Program-made: the position numbers and the translations under genes | The notes under the pieces: generated by a model | Seen by the model: the letters and a program-made list of their open reading frames with translations, nothing else | Database searches by the model: none | Told to the model about the DNA's origin: nothing | From: Microvirga sp. VF16 | GTDB lineage: Bacteria > Pseudomonadota > Alphaproteobacteria > Rhizobiales > Beijerinckiaceae | Reading direction: 5' to 3' | NCBI RefSeq assembly: GCF_016864375.1 | Contig: NZ_CP069354.1 | Span: 1,116,001-1,180,000, forward strand | DNA: 64,000 nt | In this document: in pieces, positions 29,164-38,569 of the stretch | Position numbering within the stretch: the stretch's first letter is position 1 | Layout of the letters: every line of letters starts with the position of its first letter

Positions 29164-30255
29164 CTACCGGCCCTGTTCCAGGATGCGTGAGATCACCTTG
29201 GCCGTGTAATCGACCATCGGGACGATGCGGGCATAGTTGAGCCGTGTCGGGCCGATGACGCCGAGCACGCCGACGATCTTCTGGCTGCCGTCCCGGAACG
29301 GAGCCGCGATCATCGACGAACCGGAGAGCGAGAAGAGCTTATTCTCCGAGCCGATGAAGATGCGAACCCCTTCGCCGCCCTCGGCCCGGCTCAAGAGGTC
29401 GATCACGTCGGTCTGGGTCTCGAGATCCGAGAAGAGCAGGCGGATGCGCTCCAGGTCTTCCACGGCCTTGAGATCGTCGAGGAGGTTGGCCTGACCGCGC
29501 ACGATGAGCTGGCGGGAATCGACTGGGCCCACCGTGGTGGCAAGCCCGGCCTCGACGAGCCTCGCGGTGAGCGCGTCGAGCTCGCGCTCCATGTCCTCGC
29601 GGCGGGTCTGGATCTCGCGCTTGATGTCGCCGAGCGTCTTGCCCTGGATGCGGGCATTGAGAAAGTTTCCGGCCTCGATCAGAGCACCGGCGGGCAGTCC
29701 TGCGGGCAGGTCGAGGAGGCGGTTTTCCACCGAGCCGTCCTCGGAGACGAGTACCACCAGGGCACGGGTCGGGTCGAGGCGTACGAATTCGATATGTTTG
29801 AGACGCGCATTGGACTTGGACGTCACCACGACGCCGGCGCCGCGCGAGACCCCCGACAGCAGTGTCGACGCCTCGGCCAGCGCCGTCTCCAGGGTGTGGC
29901 CGGAGGCGGCCGCCCGCATCTGTGCCTCGATGCGCGAGCGCTCCTCGGAGGTGACGTCGCCGATCTCCATCATGGCATCGACGAAGAAGCGCAGGCCTGT
30001 CTCCGTCGGCAGGCGGCCGGCGCTGGTATGCGGCGCGAAGATCAGGCCCGCGGCCTCCAGATCCGCCATCACGTTGCGGATCGAGGCCGGCGAGAGCGTC
30101 ATCGGCAGGATGCGCGAGAGATGGCGCGAGCCCACGGGCTCGCCGGTCATCAGGTAGCTCTCGACGATCTGGCGGAAGATTTCGCGGGAACGGTCGTTCA
30201 GCTCCGCGATGGCGCGGGTTTCCGAGAGATGGGAAAAGGGACCGGTCGGGTGCAT
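29164..30255 (-). CDS. hrcA: Heat-inducible transcription repressor HrcA
   Basis: 363 residues. The N-terminal winged helix has [20 protein letters not shown] and [20 protein letters not shown]; the C-terminal GAF-like domain ends [20 protein letters not shown], the family signature. HrcA represses groESL and sometimes dnaK by binding CIRCE. Divergent from rph, as in most alphaproteobacteria, although grpE, the common neighbour, is at 47439 here. An imperfect CIRCE-like palindrome lies in the gap to rph. Confidence 0.97.
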   Translation of the reverse strand: MHPTGPFSHLSETRAIAELNDRSREIFRQIVESYLMTGEPVGSRHLSRILPMTLSPASIRNVMADLEAAGLIFAPHTSAGRLPTETGLRFFVDAMMEIGDVTSEERSRIEAQMRAAASGHTLETALAEASTLLSGVSRGAGVVVTSKSNARLKHIEFVRLDPTRALVVLVSEDGSVENRLLDLPAGLPAGALIEAGNFLNARIQGKTLGDIKREIQTRREDMERELDALTARLVEAGLATTVGPVDSRQLIVRGQANLLDDLKAVEDLERIRLLFSDLETQTDVIDLLSRAEGGEGVRIFIGSENKLFSLSGSSMIAAPFRDGSQKIVGVLGVIGPTRLNYARIVPMVDYTAKVISRILEQGR

Positions 30256-30321
30256 CCGAAGGGTTCTACGCTCTCACAATTCAACCCTGCAAGTCCGTAT
30301 TATGTGCGGATCGGAAGCTCC

Positions 30322-30346
30322 TTAGGCAAGCCTTGCGCTTGCCTAA
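30322..30346. promoter_or_regulatory. TTAGGCAAG-N7-CTTGCCTAA palindrome between hrcA and rph
   Basis: Perfect nine-base arms. Its outer TTAG...CTAA ends and arm length recall CIRCE (TTAGCACTC-N9-GAGTGCTAA), but the inner bases and the spacer differ. It could be a divergent operator or a hairpin in the rph leader. Standard CIRCE was looked for here and not found. Confidence 0.45.
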
Positions 30347-30402
30347 ACCGCGCCAGCGCTTCAAACAGGCGAGGAATCAAGATCTTTCAGGAGAATCCCG
30401 CC

Positions 30403-31116
30403 ATGCGTCCGTCCAACCGCGCCCCCGACGAACTGCGCCCCGTCACCCTGGAGCGCGGCGTCGCGCGGTATGCGGAAGGCTCCTGCCTCGTCACCTTCGG
30501 CAACACGAAGGTGATCTGCACCGCCTCGCTCGAGGAGAAGGGCCCGCCGTGGCTGCGCGGCACCGGCCGGGGCTGGGTGACGGCGGAATATTCCATGCTG
30601 CCGCGGGCCACCCACGAGCGCACGCGCCGCGAGGTCAATTCCGGCAAGCCTTCGGGCCGCACGCAGGAGATCCAGCGCCTCATCGGCCGTTCGCTCCGCG
30701 CCGTCGTCAACCTGCCGGCCATCGGCGAGAAGCAGATCGTGGTCGATTGCGACGTGATTCAGGCCGATGGCGGCACCCGCACGGCGTCGATCACCGGTGC
30801 CTGGGTGGCGCTGCACGAGTGCTTCACCTGGATGCAGAACCGCTCGATCATCTCGATCAACCCGCTGCGTGAACCCGTCGCCGCCATCTCCTGCGGCATC
30901 TATCAGGGCCAGCCGGTGCTCGATCTCGATTATGCGGAGGATTCGGCCGCCGAGACCGACGCGAACTTCGTCATCACGGGCTCCGGCGGCATCGTCGAGG
31001 TGCAGGGCACGGCCGAGGGCAAGCCCTTCTCCGAGGAGGAGTTTCTGAGCCTCCTGCGGCTCGCCAAGTCCGGCGTGGCGCAGCTGGTGGACCTGCAGAA
31101 GAAGGCCGTGGCCTGA
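30403..31116 (+). CDS. rph: Ribonuclease PH
   Basis: Phosphorolytic 3'-5' exoribonuclease that trims tRNA ends; 237 residues. Intact family text includes [30 protein letters not shown], the phosphate-binding [16 protein letters not shown] and [19 protein letters not shown]. The start has CAGGAGAATCCCGCC in front; the frame is open far upstream but overlaps hrcA. A fold-back repeat separates it from rdgB. Confidence 0.98.
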   Translation: MRPSNRAPDELRPVTLERGVARYAEGSCLVTFGNTKVICTASLEEKGPPWLRGTGRGWVTAEYSMLPRATHERTRREVNSGKPSGRTQEIQRLIGRSLRAVVNLPAIGEKQIVVDCDVIQADGGTRTASITGAWVALHECFTWMQNRSIISINPLREPVAAISCGIYQGQPVLDLDYAEDSAAETDANFVITGSGGIVEVQGTAEGKPFSEEEFLSLLRLAKSGVAQLVDLQKKAVA

Positions 31117-31130
31117 GGCAAAACCCTCTA

Positions 31131-31226
31131 TGTCATCCCCGGCGGGCCGAAGGCGAGGGAAGGGGATCCATAGCGCAGAGTCTGTGGGTGGATTCCCCTC
31201 CGCTGCGCTCCGGCCGGGAATGACAC
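31131..31226. repeat. Fold-back element (TGTCATCC family)
   Basis: Begins TGTCATCCCCGGC and ends GCCGGGAATGACA as inverted ends, with an inner pair GGGGATCCATAG / TGGATTCCCC. It fills the gap between rph and rdgB. Confidence 0.75.
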
Positions 31227-31244
31227 TGACTGGATAGGAAAGAT

Positions 31245-31886
31245 ATGAGCACGCATCGTCCCCTGACCGGAAAGGTCGTCATCGCCACCCACAATGCGGG
31301 CAAGCTGCGCGAGATGCAGGAATTGCTCGCCCCCTTCGGAGTCGAGGCCGTCTCGGCAGGCGAACTCGGCCTGCCCGTGCCTGACGAGACAGGGCACATG
31401 TTCGCCGAGAACGCGGCCATCAAGGCCCACGCGGCGGCGATCGCCACCGGCCTGCCGGCGCTCTCGGACGATTCCGGCCTGTGCGTGCACGCTTTGGATG
31501 GGGCTCCGGGCCTGTTCACGGCCGATTGGGCAGGCCCGAAGCGGGATTTCAGCGTCGCCATGGAGCGGGTGGAGCGCGAATTGCTGAAGCGTGAGGCAAC
31601 GGACCGCCAAGCCCATTTCGTCTCTGCCCTCGTCATCGCCTGGCCCGACGGGCACGAGGAGTTGTTCGAGGGCCGGATCTTCGGCGAGGTCGTGTGGCCG
31701 CCGCGGGGCGACAAGGGCTTCGGCTATGATCCCATGTTCCAGCCGGACGGCTTCACCGAGACGTTCGGGGAGATCTCTTCGGAGGAGAAGCACGGCATCG
31801 ACTGGTCGAAGCCGGAACCCGTGGGCCTGTCCCACCGCGCCCGCGCCTTCGTGAAGCTCGCGGCCGGCTGCCTGCACAGGGATTGA
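31245..31886 (+). CDS. rdgB: Non-canonical purine NTP pyrophosphatase (RdgB/HAM1)
   Basis: Hydrolyses dITP, XTP and related nucleotides to keep them out of DNA; 213 residues. The N-terminal [11 protein letters not shown], the acidic active-site stretch [19 protein letters not shown] and the C-terminal [10 protein letters not shown] are all present, as is [11 protein letters not shown]. It follows rph in the conserved order rph-rdgB-(hemW), with a fold-back element on each side. Confidence 0.97.
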   Translation: MSTHRPLTGKVVIATHNAGKLREMQELLAPFGVEAVSAGELGLPVPDETGHMFAENAAIKAHAAAIATGLPALSDDSGLCVHALDGAPGLFTADWAGPKRDFSVAMERVERELLKREATDRQAHFVSALVIAWPDGHEELFEGRIFGEVVWPPRGDKGFGYDPMFQPDGFTETFGEISSEEKHGIDWSKPEPVGLSHRARAFVKLAAGCLHRD

Positions 31887-31896
31887 TGCATTCCCA

Positions 31897-32040
31897 TGTC
31901 ATTCCGGGGCGAGCGTAAGCGAGAGCCCGGAATCCATAACCGCAACGGGAAACAGAAAAGGCGCTGCGATGATCGTAGCGCCTTTCTTGATCCGTCGTGT
32001 TTATGGATTCCGGGTCCGCCTGCGGCGCCCCGGAATGACA
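31897..32040. repeat. Fold-back element, ~144 bp
   Basis: Inverted ends TGTCATTCCGGGGC / GCCCCGGAATGACA, an inner pair CCGGAATCCATAA / TTATGGATTCCGG and a central hairpin AAAGGCGCT / AGCGCCTTT followed by T-rich sequence. It lies between rdgB and the convergent DUF2852 gene, and the central hairpin may act as terminator for rdgB. Confidence 0.85.
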
Positions 32041-32111
32041 GTGAAGGCAAAGAAGTGAAGGCAAAAGAAAAGAGCGCCCTTTCGGGCGCTCTGCTGGGCC
32101 AGCGAGGGCGG

Positions 32112-32591
32112 TTAGACGGCTGTCGGGCCGTTGTTGCCGCGGCGCTTGGCCATGTAGGCGTCGAACTCCTCGCGGTCCTTGGCACGCTTCAGTTCCTCGA
32201 CGAAGTTGCGGAACTCACGGACCTCCTCGTCGAGCCGGCGGCGCTCTTCCTCGAGGCGCTCGAGCTCGCTGCGGCGGTAATCGTCGAAAGCCGCGTTGCC
32301 CGTGCTGGCAAAGCCGCCGAAGCCGGCGGGGCCGCGAGCGGCGAAGAAATCGTCGCGGGCGCGTCCGAAGGTGTCGCGGAAGAAGGTCCTGGCCTCATCG
32401 TATTTCGGATATCCACACATTTTCCACACCAGATAGGCCAGCGCGAGCGGCCAGACGAAGATGAAGCCCAGAATGATGCCGACGATCTCGAGACCGCGTC
32501 CGGGCTTGCGCCCGCAGCGGTGGTGAGTGCCGTTGTTCCAGGGGCCCGCATGCGGGCCCGCGTTCCAGGCGGCGGAGGCAGAGTCAGACAT
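32112..32591 (-). CDS. DUF2852 membrane protein
   Basis: 159 residues. One membrane segment lies near residues 33-57 (GLEIVGIILGFIFVWPLALA), followed by a charged coiled-coil region (LERLEEERRRLDEEVREF, ~109-135). This architecture and the start region match DUF2852, which is confined to alphaproteobacteria. The N-terminus is His/Gly-rich (NNGTHHRCGRKPG). Transcription probably starts within or next to the palindrome upstream, so the neighbouring TetR-type protein may control it. Confidence 0.85.
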   Translation of the reverse strand: MSDSASAAWNAGPHAGPWNNGTHHRCGRKPGRGLEIVGIILGFIFVWPLALAYLVWKMCGYPKYDEARTFFRDTFGRARDDFFAARGPAGFGGFASTGNAAFDDYRRSELERLEEERRRLDEEVREFRNFVEELKRAKDREEFDAYMAKRRGNNGPTAV

Positions 32592-32602
32592 TGGAGGTCC
32601 CT

Positions 32603-32627
32603 ATGTTAATGCTAACAACATTAACAT
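32603..32627. promoter_or_regulatory. Operator-like palindrome upstream of the DUF2852 gene
   Basis: Perfect nine-base arms ATGTTAATG / CATTAACAT with a seven-base spacer. It lies 12 bases from the DUF2852 start codon and 40 bases after the TetR-family gene. Size and symmetry suit a TetR dimer, or pair of dimers, acting as a roadblock repressor. Confidence 0.6.
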
Positions 32628-32666
32628 GCGGATCGATTTTGGCGCTTTCAAGAGAGGTGGCGCCGA

Positions 32667-33338
32667 TTATTTTGCCGAGGTGTTGGAGCGGCCCTTCAGG
32701 GCACCGTGGACGAGGGCGAGCACGCCGGCCCGCAGCAGCTCGTACTTATCCGGCAGACCGGGGCCCTTCGGAAGCTGGCCGGCGGCGTCGAGGGTGGCTA
32801 TGCCGTGGGAGAGGGCCCAGACCTCGATGGCGATGAAGCGGACATCGACGCTCTGGAAGCCCTCCGGGAAGGTCTCGGACAGGGCCTGGACCAGGAAATC
32901 GAAGGCATTGCCGACCGGCTTGCCGCCGCTCTGGACGTTTTTGGCCCAGAACGGGCCGCACGAGGCCTCGCCCTCGGCGGGCTTGGCCGAGAACATGGCG
33001 GTGTAAAAGCCCGGCTCCTGCTCGGCGAAGGCGAGATAGGCCTCGCCCATGCGGGTGAAGCGCTCCAGCGCCGTGCCCTCGCTCTGCAGGGCCCGTCCGA
33101 GCCGTTTCGCCAGCTCGTCATAGCCACGGAACGCGACCTCGGCCACGAGGGCATCCCGGCCGCGGAAATGGCGATAGAGCGCCGCTGGCGTCACGCCCAC
33201 GAGCTTGGCAGCGTCCGCTAGCGTGAACCCGCCGATGCCCCGCTCGGCAATGAAGCGTTGCGCCGCCTCGATCAGCGCCTCCTTCAGATTACCGTGGTGA
33301 TAGCCCTGCCGGTCGAACGGGCCGCGCCAATGCCGCAT
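32667..33338 (-). CDS. TetR-family transcriptional regulator
   Basis: 223 residues. The N-terminal helix-turn-helix is HHGNLKEALIEAAQRFIAER, then FTLADAAKLVGVTPAALYRH (~15-65). The C-terminal part belongs to the TetR_C_33-like/WHG group, whose effector is usually unknown. It is on the same strand as the DUF2852 gene, with a perfect palindrome between them, so local regulation is likely. A start further downstream is possible because the first ten residues are not conserved in the family. Confidence 0.92.
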   Translation of the reverse strand: MRHWRGPFDRQGYHHGNLKEALIEAAQRFIAERGIGGFTLADAAKLVGVTPAALYRHFRGRDALVAEVAFRGYDELAKRLGRALQSEGTALERFTRMGEAYLAFAEQEPGFYTAMFSAKPAEGEASCGPFWAKNVQSGGKPVGNAFDFLVQALSETFPEGFQSVDVRFIAIEVWALSHGIATLDAAGQLPKGPGLPDKYELLRAGVLALVHGALKGRSNTSAK

Positions 33339-33471
33339 GGTGGGTTCCTAACTCTTGAGCTTGCCGATCTTATAGCTCCGCGCCCGCGGAGGCCAGAATG
33401 GAAGGCTCTCTCAGGGTGAACAACCTTGTGAGCGAAGAGGTCCGGAAAAGTTTGAGAGCGGGAAACAGACG

Positions 33472-33571
33472 TGTCATCCCGGGCGGCGAAGCCGATCCGG
33501 GATCGGGTGCAGGATGGGGCGTCAACTCGTCCCACGATCCCGGATCTTCGCTGCGCTTCGTCCGGGATGAC
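33472..33571. repeat. Fold-back element, ~100 bp
   Basis: Ends TGTCATCCCGG and CCGGGATGAC are inverted, and the inner pair GATCCGGGATCG / CGATCCCGGATC is perfect. It belongs to the same group as the copy at 62224-62447 and lies upstream of hemW. Confidence 0.8.
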
Positions 33572-33638
33572 CACTTGTCGAAACCAACGCGACACCAGCA
33601 CCCGTGACGTTCGCCCTTCGACCTGCCATATACGCCCC

Positions 33639-34799
33639 ATGATCGATCATCCGACGCGCGATGTGGGCTTTGGCGTTTATGTCCATTGGCCCTTCTGCGC
33701 CTCCAAATGTCCCTATTGCGACTTCAACAGCCATGTCCGCCACCAGCCGGTGGACCAGGAGCGGTTTCTCTCGGCCTTCCGACGCGAGATCGCCTATACG
33801 GCGTCACGCATTCCGGGACGGACGGTTACGAGCATCTTTTTCGGCGGCGGTACGCCCTCGCTCATGAAGCCGCAGACCGTCGGCGCGATCCTCGATGCCA
33901 TCGGCGGCACCTGGGCGATCGACCGACAAGCCGAGGTGACGCTGGAGGCCAATCCCACAAGCGTCGAGGCCGAGCGCTTCCGCGGTTACCGCGCGGCCGG
34001 GATCAACCGAGTCTCGCTTGGCGTCCAGGCGCTCAACGATCCCGATCTGAAGCGCCTCGGGCGCATGCACTCCGTCGATGAAGCTCTCGGCGCGGTGAAG
34101 ATCGCGGCCTCGATCTTCGAGCGCTATTCCTTCGATCTCATCTACGCTCGTCCGGGTCAGACGCCTGAAGCATGGGGCGCAGAGCTGGAGCAGGCCATCT
34201 CGCACGCGGTCGAGCATCTCTCGCTCTACCAACTCACCATCGAGCCCGGCACCTGGTTCCAGCGTCTCTACGATGCAGGCAAGATCACGGTGCCGGACGA
34301 GGAAACGGGCCGCGCGCTCTATGACATCACGCAGGAAGTCTGCGCGAAGCACGGGCTGCCGGCCTACGAGATTTCCAATCATGCCCGACCCGGCGCGGAA
34401 TCCCGCCACAACTTGCTCTACTGGCGCTACGGCGAATATGCCGGCATCGGCCCAGGGGCCCATGGGCGTCTGGTAAGCGGCAATGCACGCTTGGCAACGG
34501 CGACGGAGAAGCATCCGGAGACGTGGTTGGAGCTTGTGGAGCGTGAGGGACACGGCGTCATCGATGAGGAGGTGCTGACCTCCGAGGCCGAGGGCGACGA
34601 GTTTCTGCTCATGGGCCTGCGGTTGAAGGAGGGCGTCGATCCGCGTCGGTTCGAGGCGTTTACAGGCAAGACGCTCAATCAACGTGGCTTGCGGATCCTT
34701 GAAGAGGAAGGCCTGATCCAGATCGACGGTTCGCGCCTTGCCGTGACGCCGAAGGGCTTTCCGGTGTTGAACGCCGTGATCGCGGAACTGGCGGCTTAA
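33639..34799 (+). CDS. hemW: Heme chaperone HemW (radical SAM, HemN-like)
   Basis: 386 residues. The radical-SAM cluster ligands are Cys20, Cys24 and Cys27 (FCASKCPYCDF); Phe rather than Cys-X-Cys follows, as in HemW and unlike true HemN. Further motifs are FGGGTPSLM, TLEANPTSVE and the C-terminal HemN_C domain with YEISNHARPG. HemW delivers heme to respiratory enzymes and is not a coproporphyrinogen oxidase. The start follows a fold-back repeat; a longer frame upstream translates that repeat and is discounted. Confidence 0.95.
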   Translation: MIDHPTRDVGFGVYVHWPFCASKCPYCDFNSHVRHQPVDQERFLSAFRREIAYTASRIPGRTVTSIFFGGGTPSLMKPQTVGAILDAIGGTWAIDRQAEVTLEANPTSVEAERFRGYRAAGINRVSLGVQALNDPDLKRLGRMHSVDEALGAVKIAASIFERYSFDLIYARPGQTPEAWGAELEQAISHAVEHLSLYQLTIEPGTWFQRLYDAGKITVPDEETGRALYDITQEVCAKHGLPAYEISNHARPGAESRHNLLYWRYGEYAGIGPGAHGRLVSGNARLATATEKHPETWLELVEREGHGVIDEEVLTSEAEGDEFLLMGLRLKEGVDPRRFEAFTGKTLNQRGLRILEEEGLIQIDGSRLAVTPKGFPVLNAVIAELAA

Positions 34800-34806
34800 G
34801 AACACG

Positions 34807-34937
34807 CTGTCATCCCGGGGCGCCGCAGGCGAGCCCGGAATCCATAAGCGCTGACGATGCAAAAAGAGGCGGAACGCGTTTCGCCCTGTCTTGGCACGTC
34901 GTGGTTATGGATCCCCGCCTTCGCGGGGATGACAGTG
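34807..34937. repeat. Fold-back element, ~131 bp
   Basis: Starts CTGTCATCCCGGGGCG and ends CGCGGGGATGACAG. Much of the interior (TCCATAAGCGCTGACGATGC and the GTGGTTATGGAT side) is shared with the copy at 52305-52447. It lies between hemW and the convergent gshB. Confidence 0.85.
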
Positions 34938-35009
34938 TTGAGATTCAGGCGCTCCATCCTGCTCCCTATCCCGGATCTGCGCTACACTTCGTCCGTGATG
35001 ACGCAGTGT

Positions 35010-35954
35010 CTACCGCTTCACCTTCGATTCAATCACGTCCCACACCTTCACCGCGAGATCCGGCCCTCCCAGCCGCTTGATCGCGCGGATACCCGTCGGC
35101 GCCGTCACGTTGATCTCGGTGAGATTGCCGTCGATCACGTCGATGCCCACCAGAATGAGGCCCATGCGCTTGAGGTCGGGGCCGATGGTCTCGCAGATCT
35201 CGCGCTCGCGCGGCGTCAGATCGGTGGGCTTGGCCGCGCCGCCCCGCACCATGTTGGAGCGGATGTCGTTGGCTGCCGGAACGCGGTTGATCGCGCCGGC
35301 CGCCTCGCCGTCGATAAGGATGATGCGCTTGTCGCCTTCCGTGATCTTCGGCAGAAAGCGCTGGATCACCCAGGGCTCGCGGAACAGGTTGGAGAACAGA
35401 TCGTAGAGTGAACCGAAATTCGGATCCTCGCGCCCGACCTTGAACACGCTCGCGCCGCCATGTCCGTAGAGCGGCTTCATCACCACGTCGCCGTGCTCGC
35501 GCCGAAACTCCTCGATCTCACCTTTGTCGCGGGAGATCAGCGTCGGCGGCATCAGGTGCGGGAAGAGCGTGACGAAGATTTTTTCCGGCGCGTTGCGCAC
35601 ATGAGTCGGATCATTGACCACGAGCGTCTTCGGATGGATGCGCTCCAGGAAATGGGTGGCGGTGATATAGGCCAGATCGAAGGGCGGGTCCTGGCGCATG
35701 AGCACCGCGTCGACACCCGACAGATCGACCCGCTCGGGCTCGCCCAGCGTGAAATGATCGCCCTCTACGTCGCGCGCTTCGATGGTCTCCGCCATCGCGA
35801 TCACCGCGCCATTGCGCAGGGACAGTCGGTCGGGCGTGTAGTGCAGGACCCGGTGCCCCCGCCGCTGGGCTTCGAGCAGCAGCGCAAAGCCCGTATCGCC
35901 TGCGATCTTGATGCTGCGGATGTGATCCATCTGGAACGCAACGGTTAGGGTCAT
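35010..35954 (-). CDS. gshB: Glutathione synthetase
   Basis: ATP-dependent ligase joining gamma-Glu-Cys and Gly; 314 residues. Signature stretches are [15 protein letters not shown], the ATP-grasp [14 protein letters not shown], and the C-terminal [17 protein letters not shown] and [17 protein letters not shown]. Single gene. The lipid kinase gene is divergent from it. Confidence 0.97.
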   Translation of the reverse strand: MTLTVAFQMDHIRSIKIAGDTGFALLLEAQRRGHRVLHYTPDRLSLRNGAVIAMAETIEARDVEGDHFTLGEPERVDLSGVDAVLMRQDPPFDLAYITATHFLERIHPKTLVVNDPTHVRNAPEKIFVTLFPHLMPPTLISRDKGEIEEFRREHGDVVMKPLYGHGGASVFKVGREDPNFGSLYDLFSNLFREPWVIQRFLPKITEGDKRIILIDGEAAGAINRVPAANDIRSNMVRGGAAKPTDLTPREREICETIGPDLKRMGLILVGIDVIDGNLTEINVTAPTGIRAIKRLGGPDLAVKVWDVIESKVKR

Positions 35955-36131
35955 GCGTCAAGCCTCCTTGGCAAGACCTCTTGGGGAAGCAGGGTTATTG
36001 GCCTTAAAATCGAGGATGGCAACTGTTGATCTGTGGGTCGGCGAACGAAAACGGGGGAGGCGGGTTATCCAACGGCCCAGCTTGAGCTGGACCCCTTGCA
36101 GATCCGCTCAAGCTTTTCCATGTGATAGCCC

Positions 36132-37013
36132 ATGCCCCGCCGCGCCCTTCTGATCGTCAATACCAAGAGCCGCAGCGGCGCCGTCCAGTGCGACATCGCT
36201 ATCGAGCGCCTGAAGGATCATGGCATCGAGCCCGTTCATCTGGAATGCGGCCGCCGGGAGGATCTCTCGCCTCTCATCGTTGAGCATGCCAGGGACGTGG
36301 ATTGCGCCATCGTCGGCGGCGGTGACGGCACCATCAATGCGGCGGCCTTCGGCGTCATCAAGGCCGGCCTGCCCTTGGGAATTCTGCCGATGGGCACAGC
36401 CAACGATCTGGCGCGGACGCTCGGCATCCCGTTCGATCTCGACGGCGCTGCCGATGTCATCGCCGATGGGTTCACGCGCAAGATCGATCTCGGTATCGTC
36501 AACGGCGAGCCGTTCTTCAACGTGGCGAGCCTCGGCCTTTCGGCGGAACTGGCGCAGAAGCTGACACGGGACATCAAGCGCCGCTGGGGGCGCCTCGGCT
36601 ATGCGCTGGTCGCCTTGAATGTTCTCGCGCACGCAAAGCCCTTCCGCGCCACGATCATCAGCGAACATGAATCCGTGCGCGTGAGAACGCTGCAGATCGC
36701 GGTCGGCAACGGCCGCTTCTATGGTGGCGGGAACGCGGTGGAAAAGGACGCGGCCATCGACGATCAGCATCTCGATCTCTACAGCCTGGAACTGGAGCGG
36801 GCCTGGAAGCTCGCCCTCATGGCGCGCTCGTTCCGTTACGGGCAACATGGGGCTTGGGAAGAGGTGAGGGCGGTCCGGGCCAAGGAGTTCGACATCCGCA
36901 CCCGCAAGCCGAGGCCCATCAATGCGGATGGCGAGATCGTGACCCGGACGCCCGCCCATTTCTCGATCCGGCCGGCGGCCGTGACGGTGTTTGCACCAAA
37001 GATCAGTGTTTAG
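36132..37013 (+). CDS. Diacylglycerol/lipid kinase, YegS-like
   Basis: 293 residues. The catalytic domain shows VNTKSRSGAV, the GGGDGTINAAAFG nucleotide loop (~residues 61-73) and LPMGTANDLARTLGIP (~86-101), the hallmark of the DAGK family. A beta-rich C-terminal domain with IAVGNGRFYGGG follows. It phosphorylates diacylglycerol or a related lipid; the true substrate is unknown. It converges on the DUF1127 gene with a four-base overlap of the 3' ends. Confidence 0.93.
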   Translation: MPRRALLIVNTKSRSGAVQCDIAIERLKDHGIEPVHLECGRREDLSPLIVEHARDVDCAIVGGGDGTINAAAFGVIKAGLPLGILPMGTANDLARTLGIPFDLDGAADVIADGFTRKIDLGIVNGEPFFNVASLGLSAELAQKLTRDIKRRWGRLGYALVALNVLAHAKPFRATIISEHESVRVRTLQIAVGNGRFYGGGNAVEKDAAIDDQHLDLYSLELERAWKLALMARSFRYGQHGAWEEVRAVRAKEFDIRTRKPRPINADGEIVTRTPAHFSIRPAAVTVFAPKISV

Positions 37014-37219
37014 TGCCGGCCGCAGCGGACGGCGTCCTCGAGATTGCCGGCGCTGATGCCCATATCGTGCAGGGCGGCTTCGTCGAGGGCTCCGACCTCG
37101 CGCAGGGCGCGCCGGATCTCGATCTCATGCATCAGCGACGCGAAGAGGCTCTTGAGGCGAGAGGGCTTGGGAGCCGATTGCTCGGAGGTCCAATCGCAGG
37201 TGGTGGAATAGGTGGTCAT
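37010..37219 (-). CDS. DUF1127 small protein
   Basis: 69 residues. The C-terminal ~45 residues match DUF1127: EIEIRRALREVGALDEAALH followed by DMGISAGNLEDAVRCGR. DUF1127 proteins are small basic or neutral proteins common in Rhizobiales and some affect RNA turnover and metabolism. The divergent LysR gene and a T-N11-A site in between suggest LysR control. Confidence 0.9.
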   Translation of the reverse strand: MTTYSTTCDWTSEQSAPKPSRLKSLFASLMHEIEIRRALREVGALDEAALHDMGISAGNLEDAVRCGRH

Positions 37220-37295
37220 GGCTCATCTCCTCGTTTGATGAAGGAATGATGCGCCTGCCCCTTGCATAAGTGAAACGAATGTTCATTATATTGAG

Positions 37296-37312
37296 AATAA
37301 CGAACTGTTATT
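37296..37312. promoter_or_regulatory. LysR-type operator candidate between the DUF1127 gene and LysR
   Basis: Palindrome AATAAC-N5-GTTATT contains TAAC-N5-GTTA, a T-N11-A LysR box. It ends 10 bases before the LysR start codon and about 77 bases from the divergent DUF1127 start. Confidence 0.55.
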
Positions 37313-37322
37313 GAGGTCGGCC

Positions 37323-38195
37323 ATGACCCGGAATCTCGATGTCAGCCTTTTGAGGGCATTCGTCGCAGTGGTGGACGCCGGCGGCATGACGGCCGCCACC
37401 GGAGTTCTCAATCTGACCCAGGCGGCGGTCAGCCAGCAGATCAAGCGCCTGGAAGAGACGCTGGGCGAGGAGCTCATCACCCGCGACCGGCGCGGCATGA
37501 AGTTGACGGATGCCGGCGAGCGGCTGTTCGGACGTGCGAAGCGGATGCTCGCTCTCAACGACGAAATCTGGACCGAGATGACGACGCCGGAATTCGAGGG
37601 CGAGGTGCGTCTCGGCATCCCGAGCGACATCATCACCACCTATCTGCCGACGTTCCTCAAGGACTTTGCGCGCCGCTATCCCCGCGTGCAGATCTCGCTC
37701 AACAGCGGCTCCAGCGCGTCGCTGCGCTCGCAGCTTTACGGCGGCAAGGTCGATGTGGTGCTGGCCACCGAGATGGCCTGCGATCCGGATGGCGAGAACC
37801 TCGTCATGGATCGTCTGGTGTGGGTCGGCGCGCGCGGCGGCGATGTGGCGCGCCAGCGTCCCTTGCCGGTCTCCGTCGGCTGCTCGGACTGTGCCTTCCG
37901 GGCGCCGATCCGCGAGGTGCTGCAGAAAGCCGGCATCGAATGGCGCTCGGTTTCCGAAGTGACGAACACATCGGCTCAAGTCGCGACGGTGGCGGCCGAT
38001 ATCGCCGTCATGGCCTGGATGGCCTCGACCGTTCCGAGCGGTTTCGACGTGCTGGGGCCTGAGACCGGCCTGCCGACGCTGCCGCCTTTCATGGTCAATC
38101 TCTATCTGCCGCGCGACGGCGGCAACCATGTCGTGCAGGAGCTGGCGCGGCACATCCGCGAAGCGGTTGCGGACCGGCATCGCATGGCGGCTTAG
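37323..38195 (+). CDS. LysR-family transcriptional regulator
   Basis: 290 residues. The helix-turn-helix is [20 protein letters not shown] then [18 protein letters not shown], and the effector domain begins near residue 90 ([20 protein letters not shown]). The start is the ATG after GAGGTCGGCC; a TTG four codons upstream is possible. Divergent from the DUF1127 gene. Its stop overlaps the 3' end of yraN on the opposite strand. Confidence 0.92.
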   Translation: MTRNLDVSLLRAFVAVVDAGGMTAATGVLNLTQAAVSQQIKRLEETLGEELITRDRRGMKLTDAGERLFGRAKRMLALNDEIWTEMTTPEFEGEVRLGIPSDIITTYLPTFLKDFARRYPRVQISLNSGSSASLRSQLYGGKVDVVLATEMACDPDGENLVMDRLVWVGARGGDVARQRPLPVSVGCSDCAFRAPIREVLQKAGIEWRSVSEVTNTSAQVATVAADIAVMAWMASTVPSGFDVLGPETGLPTLPPFMVNLYLPRDGGNHVVQELARHIREAVADRHRMAA

Positions 38196-38569
38196 AGCAT
38201 CTCCAACTCGAACGCCGACACGATGTGCTGCGGCCATCGTTTTCGTGCGATGAACACCGCATCGGCGCGCCATGTCCTGCCGTTAGCCCAGTCGTTGCGC
38301 GTGAGCCATGTCCGCACCGCGCGCGAGAAGCGTTGGCGCTTGCGGGCGGTGATGGCGGACAACGCATCGTCCATCAGGCCACGCGCCTTCACCTCGACGA
38401 ACACGATGGTGTCGCCGCGCATGACGATCAGATCGATCTCGCCGCCGGATGCCGCATAGCGACGCGCGAGTGGGCGGTAGCCTTTCATCACGAGAAACAG
38501 CAATGCGATCCATTCCGCGCGATGGCCGCGCAGGAAGGTTGCTTTGCGCCGTTCGAGCGCGCTCGTCAT
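38192..38569 (-). CDS. yraN: YraN family (UPF0102) endonuclease-like protein
   Basis: 125 residues. The endonuclease-like core is intact: [20 protein letters not shown], with the acidic and Glu-Val-Lys residues of the PD-(D/E)XK type fold, then [10 protein letters not shown]. The molecular role is not established. The ATG overlaps the rsmI stop (ATGA), reproducing the conserved rsmI-yraN pair. Confidence 0.95.
   Translation of the reverse strand: MTSALERRKATFLRGHRAEWIALLFLVMKGYRPLARRYAASGGEIDLIVMRGDTIVFVEVKARGLMDDALSAITARKRQRFSRAVRTWLTRNDWANGRTWRADAVFIARKRWPQHIVSAFELEML

Noticed and set aside
30256..30402. Standard CIRCE element for HrcA
   Set aside because: TTAGCACTC-N9-GAGTGCTAA is absent here and upstream of dnaK and grpE. 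Only the diverged palindrome at 30322-30346 was found.
33471..33638. N-terminal extension of HemW
   Set aside because: The open frame before the conserved start translates the fold-back repeat and has no ribosome site.
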